The translations under genes were made by a program, and so were the position numbers. DNA of 64,000 nucleotides from Thermosipho africanus Ob7 (lineage in GTDB: Bacteria; Thermotogota; Thermotogae; Thermotogales; Fervidobacteriaceae), in NCBI RefSeq assembly GCF_003351105.1, contig NZ_NKRG01000004.1:124001-188000 (forward strand), in the 5' to 3' direction. The notes below the pieces were generated by a model. It made no database searches. It saw only the letters and a program-made list of their open reading frames with translations, and was not told the DNA's origin. Below, piece after piece: positions 40,988-48,357 of the stretch; within the stretch, counting starts at the first letter, position 1, and the number at the start of each line of letters is the position of its first letter.

Positions 40988-42255
40988 TATTTACCACCTA
41001 CTCTTTGCATTATTCTGTCGTATTCTTCTTGTACTTCTTTTTGAGCGTCTAATAGAGCTTGCTCAACTGATTTTTGACCTGTTAAAACAAAATCTCTTGC
41101 TTCAACTAATTTGTCCCACAAAAGTGCGCCGACTGGAAGTGGTGGTCTTGTTTTTGCGTGATCCAGTAAATCTACAAAAACCTTTTGCGAAGGATCTTTC
41201 TTTAGAAAATCATCTACTGCAGGTTTATATGTTGGAAGGTGCAACGTATCAACTGAGTAAATTACTTGACCTTTTGTAGCAATAAAATATGCAAGTTTTG
41301 CAGCGGCTTCTTTATTTTTAGCACCTTTTGGAATTGCAAGGCTCCAACCACCGGCCCAGGTAACTGGTTGACCACTTTTTGTTGGAATACCAGTGATTTC
41401 ATATTTAAAATCTTTAGGAGCAAACATTCTTAGCCCAGATATAGTCCAATTTCCATCGACGATCATTGCAAGTTTTCCTGCCGTAAATGGATTTAAATCC
41501 CCTATTTGCAGTGAGCCGAAAGCATTTAATGCTTCATAGCCAAATCTATCTGCCCATTCTTTTTGCCATTTATATGCTTCAATAACGCCTGGATCAGTTG
41601 CGAATACGAATTTTCCCGTTTTTTTGTCAAATACTTTACCTTCAAATGCATATATCCAAGTATATGGCCAACCTTGTGCATACCATGGTATAAAGCCTAC
41701 AGTTTCATACCTTCCACGTTTTCCCTCAACGGTAAGTTTTTCAGCTACGTCTATCATTTCATATACAGTTTTTGGTGGCTTTGAATAGCCTGCTTTTTCT
41801 AAGAGTTTTTTATTATAAAGAAGAATTCTAACGTCTGTATCAAATGGTAGAGCCCACATTTTTCCATTGAAAATACATTCTTCAATGGCAAAATCGTAGA
41901 ATTGCTTTTTCATTTCTTCGATATTTATTCCTGCCATTTTTAAATAATCTTCCATAGGTTCAAGAACATTGTTAGCAGCTCTTTGTGAGACAGTAAATCT
42001 ATCTAGATAAACTAGATCTGGCCCTGTACCGGCTGCTACAGCTGTTAAAAGTTTGGTTGAATCGGTTTCTGCAGCAGGGACAAGTACAACTTTAACTTTA
42101 ATGTCCGGATTTTCTTTTTCAAATTCTGCAATGATTTTGTCAATACTACTTTTATCAGGATCTCTTGAAAGACCATGCCAAAATACTACTTCTACTTGTG
42201 AAAATAAGATACTTACGACTAAAACTGCAATAATGACACTTAAAAATTTTTTCAT
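40987..42255 (-). CDS. ABC transporter sugar-binding protein (CUT1)
   Basis: The 422-residue protein has a signal peptide (residues 1-19) and an extracellular solute-binding family 1 fold: VVFWHGLSRDPDKSSIDKII, GTGPDLVYLDRFTV, ALPFDTDVRILLYNKKLLEKAG and GGWSLAIPKGAKNKEAAAKL. No lipobox Cys is seen, so it may be anchored by the hydrophobic N terminus or be free. First gene of the operon, behind GGGGAGGTG, with promoter at 42291-42320. Its ligand is probably the oligosaccharide released by the GH85 enzyme encoded next. Confidence 0.93.
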   Translation of the reverse strand: MKKFLSVIIAVLVVSILFSQVEVVFWHGLSRDPDKSSIDKIIAEFEKENPDIKVKVVLVPAAETDSTKLLTAVAAGTGPDLVYLDRFTVSQRAANNVLEPMEDYLKMAGINIEEMKKQFYDFAIEECIFNGKMWALPFDTDVRILLYNKKLLEKAGYSKPPKTVYEMIDVAEKLTVEGKRGRYETVGFIPWYAQGWPYTWIYAFEGKVFDKKTGKFVFATDPGVIEAYKWQKEWADRFGYEALNAFGSLQIGDLNPFTAGKLAMIVDGNWTISGLRMFAPKDFKYEITGIPTKSGQPVTWAGGWSLAIPKGAKNKEAAAKLAYFIATKGQVIYSVDTLHLPTYKPAVDDFLKKDPSQKVFVDLLDHAKTRPPLPVGALLWDKLVEARDFVLTGQKSVEQALLDAQKEVQEEYDRIMQRVGGK

Positions 42256-42290
42256 GAAAACACCTCCCCTTTATTGTGGTTGTTAACTTG

Positions 42291-42320
42291 ATTTTACAAG
42301 TTTGTTTAACATAAAGTCAA
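42291..42320 (-). promoter_or_regulatory. Promoter of the N-glycan/mannoside operon
   Basis: On the minus strand TTGACT (42315-42320) and TAAAAT (42291-42296) are 18 bases apart, giving a start near 42284 and a leader of about 29 bases. Confidence 0.65.
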
Positions 42321-42340
42321 AGTCATTGAGGTTCAATTAG

Positions 42341-42376
42341 ATTTGTTTATACCTGTATATACAGGTATAAACAAAT
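42341..42376. promoter_or_regulatory. Perfect 36-bp palindrome, candidate operator
   Basis: The left half is ATTTGTTTATACCTGTAT and the right half its exact reverse complement, centred at 42358/42359, with no mismatch. It lies 21 bases upstream of the binding-protein -35 and about 57 bases upstream of the divergent exporter promoter. The size and AT-rich flanks suit the GntR/LacI-type regulator encoded in the operon. It has no T-run and is not followed by an RNA end, so a terminator is unlikely. Confidence 0.7.
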
Positions 42377-42413
42377 AGATCTTTTCTTTTTGTTAGAAAA
42401 TCTTTTTTGTGTA

Positions 42414-42428
42414 TTATGCATTGCATAA
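42414..42428. promoter_or_regulatory. Operator-like palindrome 1, exporter promoter
   Basis: TTATGCA-T-TGCATAA is a perfect inverted repeat just upstream of the -35. It shares TTATGC/GCATAA arms with the site at 42479. Confidence 0.6.
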
Positions 42429-42432
42429 AAAA

Positions 42433-42462
42433 TTAACAAATTTGATACTTTATTTGTAATAT
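42433..42462 (+). promoter_or_regulatory. Probable promoter of the RND exporter operon
   Basis: TTAACA (42433-42438) and TAATAT (42457-42462) with 18-base spacing lie between two TTATGC/GCATAA palindromes. The exact -10 is uncertain because TATAAA at 42460 is also possible. Confidence 0.45.
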
Positions 42463-42478
42463 AAAATGTTTTAAAGTA

Positions 42479-42497
42479 TATTATGCAACGCATAATA
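42479..42497. promoter_or_regulatory. Operator-like palindrome 2, overlapping the exporter leader
   Basis: TATTATGC-AAC-GCATAATA has perfect 8-bp arms and ends at the AAGGAGGTG ribosome-binding site. A repressor bound here and at 42414 could loop or block the promoter between them. Confidence 0.65.
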
Positions 42498-42510
42498 AGG
42501 AGGTGTTATT

Positions 42511-45105
42511 TTGGAAAAACTTGGAAGATTTGTACAAAAAAATGCTATTTGGGTTGTTTTGATCACTGTATTATTAACCGTATTTTTTAGCTATGAGATT
42601 AAGGATTTACAAATACAAGATGATATTACCAAATACCCGCCAAAGGATGATCCTTTGGTTCGAAAGTATGATTCGCTAGCAAGAGAATTTGGTATTAATT
42701 CGATGTTGATGGTTGGATTTTCTATTGATTCGTTTAATGATTTAAAGGCTATTGATAATCTAACCCAGGAAATTTCAAAACTTGAAGGTGTAGAGCATGT
42801 AACTTCTCTTACGAATATTCCTTTAGTTGTTGAAACAGACTATGGAATAGAAGTTTCAACAGTTTCTGAAATATTAAAAACAAGGGATATTAATCCTACC
42901 TATCTTTTAAAGTATAAAACTTTAAAGGATAAATTTATTTCAGATGATGCAAAAGCTGGTTTGATGCTTGTTTCTCTTGAGAGTGGAAAAGAGTCTGAGA
43001 CTTTTTCAAGATTAAAAGAAGTTATTGAAAATAAATACCCAAAAGATGTACATTTTTTTGGGGTCGCTGCTGTCAACGAAGCGGTAAAAGAAATTACATT
43101 AAAAAATATTTTAAGGCTTGTCCCAATTTCGATATTTATAGTAATACTTATTCTTTCAGTAACTTTCAGAAAAATTTCAGGTGCAATTTTACCCATTTTA
43201 GGTGTAATTGTAAGTGTAATTTGGACAATGGGCCTAATTGCATTATTTGGTTTTAACATAACGGTTGCAAATTCAATTATTCCAGTTGCACTTATTTCCA
43301 TAGGTACAGCCTATTCTATACATGTTGTAAATAAATATTATGAAGAAAAAGGAGAAAGAGCTCAAAGAGTAATTTCAACGATTTCAGATGTTGGTCTTGC
43401 AGTTATTTTAAGCGGACTTACAACTGCTGTTGGATTTCTTTCACTTTTGACTGCTGATATAAAACCGGTTTGGATAATGGGAATATTTTCAAGTATAGGA
43501 GTAATGTTATGTAACTTTATAGCACTCTTTTTTGTTCCCGCATTACTGTATTACATAAATCCAAAACCTGTTTTCCACGTTGAAAATAAAAATCATTCCA
43601 AATTGATTTTAAAACCAAAGCTTACAATATCTATCCTAATTATCCTTGCAATTGTAAGTATTCCTTTCTTACTTAGGATCAAAACTGATATGGATATTGT
43701 AAATTCCTTAAATCCAAATGAGCGGATAATAGTTGATAAGGAATTTTTGGATGAAAATTTTGGTGGTAGTGATTATTTGTTTGTTGATATAAAGGGAGAT
43801 TTTAAGGATCCATCAACTTTAATTGCGATGAATGAAATTGAAAGAAAATTAAATAAAATTCCTGGAGTAGTTAATACTTTTTCAATTGTGGATACAATTT
43901 TGGATTTGAGTGAAGCATTTACTGGCTTTTATTCAATACCATTTTCTAAAGATGAACTTTCAAATCTCTGGTTTTTCTTGCTTGGTAATGACACTATTTA
44001 TTCAGTTGTAAATAAAGATTTGAATAGGGGAATTATTCAAGTAACAGTTAAGACTGAGAGTGAAAGTGAAACTAGAAGGCTTTTAAAAGAAATAGATAAA
44101 GTTTTAAATAGTATTCCAAAGGGATTTAGAGTATCAAATGATGTTGATTTTAAATACTATTCTAACATTTTAAATGTCAAAGAGGACAATCTAAAGAAGT
44201 TGTACGAAGCTGTTAAAAATGTAAGTTTTTCAACTCTTTCGAAACTGCATAGAGAAGATATTTTAAATTCAATTAGGCATATAGAAGAAATGTATGGTTT
44301 TTCAGTTGATGACAAAGAAGAAGTTCTAAGAAGAGTAATTAACTTAAAAGATTTTTCTGAAGAAGATTTTGAGAAAATTATGGAAGATAATCCTGACTTT
44401 GGCTATGCATTATACAATGAGCTTTATTTAAGTGTCAAAAAATGGAAAGCAATGTATTTTGCAGAACAATTAAATGTTCCATATAACAAAAACACGGAAC
44501 AATATTTAAAGATTGTTGCAGAAGATAGTGTTTATAACCCATCGGATCAACCTACCTATAGTGCTGTCCATACTGGAGCACAGGAAATAGCTCTTTATGT
44601 TAGTGATTTGTTGTTTAAAAATCAATATCAATCGATGTTACTTACACTTTTAGTTGTATTTTTACTTCTCTTGCTTCAAATGAGATCCTTCAAAGTTGGG
44701 GTAATTGGTATTATACCTTCTATCTTTACAGTGTTCTTTAATTTTGCACTTATGGGAATGTTTAACATACCGTTAAATACCGCAACTATATCTATTGCTG
44801 CTATTGCGATTGGCGCAGGGGTTGATTATGCAATTCACTTTATTTCAAGATTCAAGATTGAAAGTAAGAGGATAAAAGATTCTAAAACTGCTATTATAAG
44901 GACAATATATACAAGTGGAAGAGGGATACTATTTAATGCGCTTGCAGTTTCTTTTGGTTTCTTTACGTTCTTTTTTTCAAGTATTAGGATGCTAAGACAA
45001 TTTGGAGTATTAACTGGCATAACTTTACTTTTGAGTGCAATTATTACAATATTATTCTTATCATCAGCGTTCTTACTAATAAATAAAGGAGGTAGAAAGT
45101 CATGA
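42511..45105 (+). CDS. RND-superfamily (MMPL-type) exporter
   Basis: An 864-residue membrane protein with two repeated halves: a first helix (residues 12-30), a large external loop, and a six-helix bundle in each half (about 200-360 and 700-860). SISIGTAYSIHVVNKYYEE-like and AAIAIGAGVDYAIHFISRFK segments are the RND/patched-like signatures. The start is TTG 42511 behind AAGGAGGTG. It overlaps the LolA-like gene by four bases. Such exporter/LolA-like/envelope-protein sets are thought to move lipids or hydrophobic compounds; the substrate here is unknown. Confidence 0.85.
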   Translation: MEKLGRFVQKNAIWVVLITVLLTVFFSYEIKDLQIQDDITKYPPKDDPLVRKYDSLAREFGINSMLMVGFSIDSFNDLKAIDNLTQEISKLEGVEHVTSLTNIPLVVETDYGIEVSTVSEILKTRDINPTYLLKYKTLKDKFISDDAKAGLMLVSLESGKESETFSRLKEVIENKYPKDVHFFGVAAVNEAVKEITLKNILRLVPISIFIVILILSVTFRKISGAILPILGVIVSVIWTMGLIALFGFNITVANSIIPVALISIGTAYSIHVVNKYYEEKGERAQRVISTISDVGLAVILSGLTTAVGFLSLLTADIKPVWIMGIFSSIGVMLCNFIALFFVPALLYYINPKPVFHVENKNHSKLILKPKLTISILIILAIVSIPFLLRIKTDMDIVNSLNPNERIIVDKEFLDENFGGSDYLFVDIKGDFKDPSTLIAMNEIERKLNKIPGVVNTFSIVDTILDLSEAFTGFYSIPFSKDELSNLWFFLLGNDTIYSVVNKDLNRGIIQVTVKTESESETRRLLKEIDKVLNSIPKGFRVSNDVDFKYYSNILNVKEDNLKKLYEAVKNVSFSTLSKLHREDILNSIRHIEEMYGFSVDDKEEVLRRVINLKDFSEEDFEKIMEDNPDFGYALYNELYLSVKKWKAMYFAEQLNVPYNKNTEQYLKIVAEDSVYNPSDQPTYSAVHTGAQEIALYVSDLLFKNQYQSMLLTLLVVFLLLLLQMRSFKVGVIGIIPSIFTVFFNFALMGMFNIPLNTATISIAAIAIGAGVDYAIHFISRFKIESKRIKDSKTAIIRTIYTSGRGILFNALAVSFGFFTFFFSSIRMLRQFGVLTGITLLLSAIITILFLSSAFLLINKGGRKS

Positions 45106-45860
45106 GGAAAGTTTGGGCAGTTGTATCAATACTAGTTTTTTCAATTTTTGCTTTTTCACTGACGGGACAGCAAGTATTGGATATGGTTAAGGATAACTAT
45201 CAAAATGTAAAAGATGAAAAAGCAGTATTTACATTGAAGATGACTGATGAAGAAGGCACAGTAAAGGAAAAGCAGTTTGTTATATACCTTTACAAAAAGA
45301 GTGAAGATGATGTGTACGCCATTATACGTTTTGAAAAACCGGTTTCTGATAAAAGACTTACATTACTTGTAAAAGGTGCAGATAACATATATCTTTACAT
45401 GCCTGCATTTAGAACCACAAAAAGAATAAGCGGAGCTGCAAAAAATGATAGATTTGCTGGATCAGATTTTACATACAAAGATATAGAACTTGTTTACAAA
45501 GTAAGTGATAAAAATTATAAAGCAGAACTTGTAAAAGAGGATGAAAAATATTATTACCTTCATATCACACATAATGATGCAGAATTGGATTTTAAAGAGT
45601 TGAATATGAAGATAGACAAAGAACTTAAAATACCTGTCTATATCGAATTTTTTAACTGGCAAGGTGAAAAATATAAAACTATAACTTTTGAAAAGATTGA
45701 AAATATTCAAGGATACAATGTTCCAACAAAGATATTGGCAAACAACATCAAGGAAAATACTAAAACTGAAATTATTTTAAATGATGTAGAGTTTGACATA
45801 GGTATACCAGAAAGTTTCTTTTCACCTATGACTATTTCAAAGCCAATATTAAAATTTTAG
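45102..45860 (+). CDS. LolA-like outer-membrane lipoprotein-sorting family protein
   Basis: The 252-residue secreted protein has a signal peptide (residues 1-18) and the COG2834-type beta-fold: FTLKMTDEEGTVKEKQFVIY, VKGADNIYLYMPAFRTTKRI, KNDRFAGSDFTYKDIEL and VYIEFFNWQGEKYKTITFEK-like segments. It is a periplasmic carrier related in fold to LolA. ATG overlaps the exporter stop (ATGA), and the next gene starts 13 bases later, so the three form one operon. A role in accepting what the RND protein releases is inferred. Confidence 0.82.
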   Translation: MRKVWAVVSILVFSIFAFSLTGQQVLDMVKDNYQNVKDEKAVFTLKMTDEEGTVKEKQFVIYLYKKSEDDVYAIIRFEKPVSDKRLTLLVKGADNIYLYMPAFRTTKRISGAAKNDRFAGSDFTYKDIELVYKVSDKNYKAELVKEDEKYYYLHITHNDAELDFKELNMKIDKELKIPVYIEFFNWQGEKYKTITFEKIENIQGYNVPTKILANNIKENTKTEIILNDVEFDIGIPESFFSPMTISKPILKF

Positions 45861-45873
45861 GGGGTGACTTGTA

Positions 45874-47106
45874 ATGAAAAAGGTTGTATTAGCTTTATTA
45901 GTGATATTAGCAAGTTTTGGATTTTCATATTCTCTTTTATTCGAAGGAGGATATTTATACTATGACGGAAACGATTTTTCACTTGAAACTAACAGTTTAA
46001 CATTCATTCCTGTAAAGTTTAGTACTGATACAAAGTTTGATGGAACATTTTACACAAAATCCTCTTTGAGATTTGATCAAACATTTGATAATTCATATGT
46101 ATACTTTGATGGACAGTTTTTTACTGCGTCATTTTTTGTTCCTTTAGCAGTTGTAAATGTAAATGAAGCGTATGTTGAAACATATACAAATTTTGGAGAT
46201 TTAAAGGTAGGAAAATTTGTTGAAAAACTAGTGGATTCTGAAGTTTTTAAAGTATACGATAAAATAGGAAGTTACCTAGCAGGTGAAAAACTTTCTATTA
46301 CAGGTGCAAAGTATGCTTACACAACAAATTACGGAACTTTAGGGCTCTACACCTTTTCGACATTTGAAAGTTTGCCATCTTCTACACCAGCTTCGTATGT
46401 TTATACTGTAAAAACAAATTTGCCTGATGAAACAAAGATGGCAATTTTAGCTTCAATGCAGGGTGGAGGATTACCGATTGTTTTTAAAGATCAAAAATTT
46501 GCAGATCACTTTTCCTATGCCATAAATTGGAGTGGAAATGTACTCGGTGTTGATTATGGTGTTTTGCTTGCTTATAAAAAGTCAAATTATCTAGTTGTCG
46601 ATAAAATTTTAGAAGATGGAGTTCATCTTAAATGGCCATTTGTTTACACTGCATCGTTATCATTTGTTTATCAAATACCATCAACCAGTTTTATAGTTCA
46701 TAATTACACTGGTTTTGAATCCGAAAATAAAAGTACATTTAATTTGCCAGTTGAAGGATTAGGAGAAGTGGAAATAGAGGAGAAAGTGCCAAGTGTTTTA
46801 GAAAATGTATTTGGCATAGAATATCAAATTGGAACCCAAGGACTTATAGGATTTGATGGATACATAAGATTATACGATTTTGAGTATTATGATAGTGCTA
46901 TATCAGTATATGGAGATTATAAAAAGGATGAATTTGGTGTAAAAGGTATGGTAAAATATAACATGAAATCTGAAAAAATTGATGTTATGTACGAAGGATC
47001 ATATAATGTTGATGATTATACGGCACTTTTTGCAAGAGGATTATACAGTAAAATAGATGATAGCGATACAAATGTAGTGATGATCGGTGTAAAGGTTAGT
47101 TATTAA
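45874..47106 (+). CDS. Secreted beta-rich envelope protein
   Basis: The 410-residue product has a signal peptide (residues 1-19) and no cysteines. The rest consists of amphipathic strands with many Tyr, Phe and Asp residues, ending VVMIGVKVSY with a terminal aromatic residue, as in outer-membrane barrels. It is the third gene of the exporter operon, with a GGGGGTGA ribosome-binding site, and is followed by a terminator. An outer-sheath (toga) barrel or porin-like partner of the exporter is a reasonable guess from composition and place. Confidence 0.6.
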   Translation: MKKVVLALLVILASFGFSYSLLFEGGYLYYDGNDFSLETNSLTFIPVKFSTDTKFDGTFYTKSSLRFDQTFDNSYVYFDGQFFTASFFVPLAVVNVNEAYVETYTNFGDLKVGKFVEKLVDSEVFKVYDKIGSYLAGEKLSITGAKYAYTTNYGTLGLYTFSTFESLPSSTPASYVYTVKTNLPDETKMAILASMQGGGLPIVFKDQKFADHFSYAINWSGNVLGVDYGVLLAYKKSNYLVVDKILEDGVHLKWPFVYTASLSFVYQIPSTSFIVHNYTGFESENKSTFNLPVEGLGEVEIEEKVPSVLENVFGIEYQIGTQGLIGFDGYIRLYDFEYYDSAISVYGDYKKDEFGVKGMVKYNMKSEKIDVMYEGSYNVDDYTALFARGLYSKIDDSDTNVVMIGVKVSY

Positions 47107-47110
47107 ACTT

Positions 47111-47135
47111 TCTGGGGGTTCTCCCCCAGATTTTT
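47111..47135 (+). terminator. Terminator after the exporter operon, with an alternative fold
   Basis: TCTGGGGG (47111-47118), loop TTCT and CCCCCAGA (47123-47130) are followed by TTTTT. The next bases, GGGGG at 47136-47140, are the ribosome-binding site of the following gene and could instead pair with the same C run. Confidence 0.85.
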
Positions 47136-47146
47136 GGGGGAATACA

Positions 47147-47632
47147 GTGAGGATAATTAAAAAATATAAAAACAGAAAGTTATATGATACAAGTATAAAA
47201 AAATTCATTACTTTAAGCGATATTGCAAATTTTGTTAAAAATGGTGAAGCTGTAAAGGTTATTGATAACCTGGGGAATGATATTACCCAGGAAATTTTTT
47301 TGAAGGCAAGAATAAAGGGCAAAGTTTTTGGTAGTTTAAAAAAAGAAATGGTAGAAAAGTTAATTCAGGGATTTATTAAGATATTTAAAGGAAATACCGA
47401 TGATTTTATTGAAATACTCCTTGATCTTGTAAATCAAGGAGTATTACCTGCAGATATTGCAAAAGAGCTTGGAAATGCAGTGATCAGACATTTTAACGAA
47501 TTTGAAGACAATATGAAAAAAGATATAATTGAATTGATTAAATCGACAGGCTTTGTTCCAAAAGAAGAGTATGATAAATTAAAGAAGGAATATGAGCTTT
47601 TAAAGAAAAGGTGTGAAGGTCAAAGTGGATAA
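47147..47632 (+). CDS. PhaR-type DNA-binding domain protein
   Basis: The 161-residue protein opens with RIIKKYKNRKLYDTSIKKFI, which is followed by TLSDIANF. This is the PHB/PHA accumulation regulator DNA-binding domain (PhaR N terminus). A helical C-terminal region follows, with a coiled coil at the end (KEEYDKLKKEYELLKKR). No polyhydroxyalkanoate genes are in the window, so it may regulate something else. GTG 47147 follows TTTGGGGGAA, which sits directly after the terminator hairpin. Function beyond DNA binding is unknown. Confidence 0.75.
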   Translation: MRIIKKYKNRKLYDTSIKKFITLSDIANFVKNGEAVKVIDNLGNDITQEIFLKARIKGKVFGSLKKEMVEKLIQGFIKIFKGNTDDFIEILLDLVNQGVLPADIAKELGNAVIRHFNEFEDNMKKDIIELIKSTGFVPKEEYDKLKKEYELLKKRCEGQSG

Positions 47633-47718
47633 AAAATTGAGATTTCTGCTTTATATGTTTTTAAAAGACTTTAAATAATTTTAAAATTGGTTATTGGAAA
47701 AATTTTATTTTTTATGTA

Positions 47719-47741
47719 TATATATGTACTTGACATATATA
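47719..47741. promoter_or_regulatory. Inverted repeat overlapping the -35 of the DUF5320 operon
   Basis: TATATATGT (47719-47727) and ACATATATA (47733-47741) are perfect 9-bp arms around ACTTG. The repeat covers the -35, so bound protein would repress. ATATATATGTACTT recurs exactly at 54372-54385 before the NADH-oxidase-like gene. Confidence 0.5.
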
Positions 47742-47758
47742 ATAAAATATCATATAAT
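47730..47758 (+). promoter_or_regulatory. Perfect consensus sigma70 promoter of the DUF5320/Fe-S operon
   Basis: TTGACA (47730-47735) and TATAAT (47753-47758) are 17 bases apart. RNA would start near 47765, which excludes the in-frame ATG at 47764 as the start of the next gene. Confidence 0.85.
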
Positions 47759-47799
47759 AAATAATGGAAATAGTAAGACCAGTACAGGAGGTGAGGTAT

Positions 47800-48048
47800 A
47801 TGCCATTCTATGGTGGATACGGAGGCGGATATGGAAGAGGAATGGGATACGGAAGAGGATTTGGTAGAGGATATGGACGTGGTTTTGGTAGAGGCTTTGG
47901 ATATGGAGCAGGTTATGGTTATTATGAACCCTCAATTGAAGAAGAAAGAGCTATGTTAATGGATTATAAAAGATATCTTGAAGAAGAATTGCGTTTTGTA
48001 GAAGAGAGATTAAGAGAACTTGATAATTATCAAGGAGGTGATAGATAA
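47800..48048 (+). CDS. Gly/Arg/Tyr-rich small protein (DUF5320-like)
   Basis: The 82-residue protein has an N-terminal low-complexity stretch of repeated YGRGFGRG units (residues 4-43) and a C-terminal helical, acidic part (SIEEERAMLMDYKRYLEEEL) likely to form a coiled coil. Such proteins, often called DUF5320 or 'Fe-only/NifX-associated', accompany MinD-like ATPases and NifX-like proteins in anaerobes; function is unknown. ATG 47800 follows CAGGAGGTGAGG. It overlaps the next gene by one base. Confidence 0.75.
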   Translation: MPFYGGYGGGYGRGMGYGRGFGRGYGRGFGRGFGYGAGYGYYEPSIEEERAMLMDYKRYLEEELRFVEERLRELDNYQGGDR

Positions 48049-48296
48049 TGCCAGGATTCGATGGCACAGGACCAATGGGAACAGGACCAGTTGGAAGAAG
48101 ATTGGGACCATGTTCTAACAAAAATGCACCTTATACTCCAAGATACGGTTGGTTTAAACCAGTAGTTGGTTGGTTTTACGGATATGGAAGAGGATATGGA
48201 AGAGGTTTTGGTAGAGGATATGGCAGATTTGCCGGATATTGTCGAGGCGGATTTGGTAGAGGGGCAGGTCGAGGATTTGGAAGGTTTTGGTGGTAA
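48048..48296 (+). CDS. DUF5320-family small protein
   Basis: The 82-residue protein opens with MPGFDGTGPMGTGPVGRRLG, the DUF5320 hallmark, and includes two cysteines (GPCSNK and GYCRGG). It ends with a GYGRGFGRGYGRF-type repeat. It might help assemble or carry an Fe-S cofactor, judging only from its constant neighbours. ATG overlaps the preceding TAA by one base (TAATG). A strong hairpin follows. Confidence 0.8.
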   Translation: MPGFDGTGPMGTGPVGRRLGPCSNKNAPYTPRYGWFKPVVGWFYGYGRGYGRGFGRGYGRFAGYCRGGFGRGAGRGFGRFWW

Positions 48297-48303
48297 ATAT
48301 ACG

Positions 48304-48340
48304 TTAAAAGAGGGTTGGAAATCCAACCCTCTTTTAACTT
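48304..48340 (+). terminator. Strong hairpin between the DUF5320 genes and the ATPase genes
   Basis: TTAAAAGAGGGTTGGA (48304-48319) and TCCAACCCTCTTTTAA (48322-48337) form a perfect 16-bp stem. The T run is within the 3' arm, so it may terminate only in part and make the small Gly-rich proteins more abundant than the downstream enzymes. Confidence 0.75.
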
Positions 48341-48357
48341 AAGATAGGAGGTTGGAT

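Noticed and set aside
42341..42376. The long palindrome as a transcription terminator.
   Set aside because: No T run follows on either strand and it lies upstream of two divergent promoters.
42414..42428. TTATGCATTGCATAA as a LexA or Fur box.
   Set aside because: It matches neither consensus, and its second copy at 42479 fits a dedicated local repressor better.
47764..47799. In-frame ATG at 47764 as start of the Gly/Arg-rich protein.
   Set aside because: The consensus promoter would start RNA at about 47765, and the strong CAGGAGGTGAGG site serves ATG 47800.
47810..47930. Repeated GGTAGAGG-like units as a possible CRISPR or minisatellite.
   Set aside because: The repeats are in frame and encode YGRGFGRG units of a protein with a good ribosome-binding site; there are no spacers.
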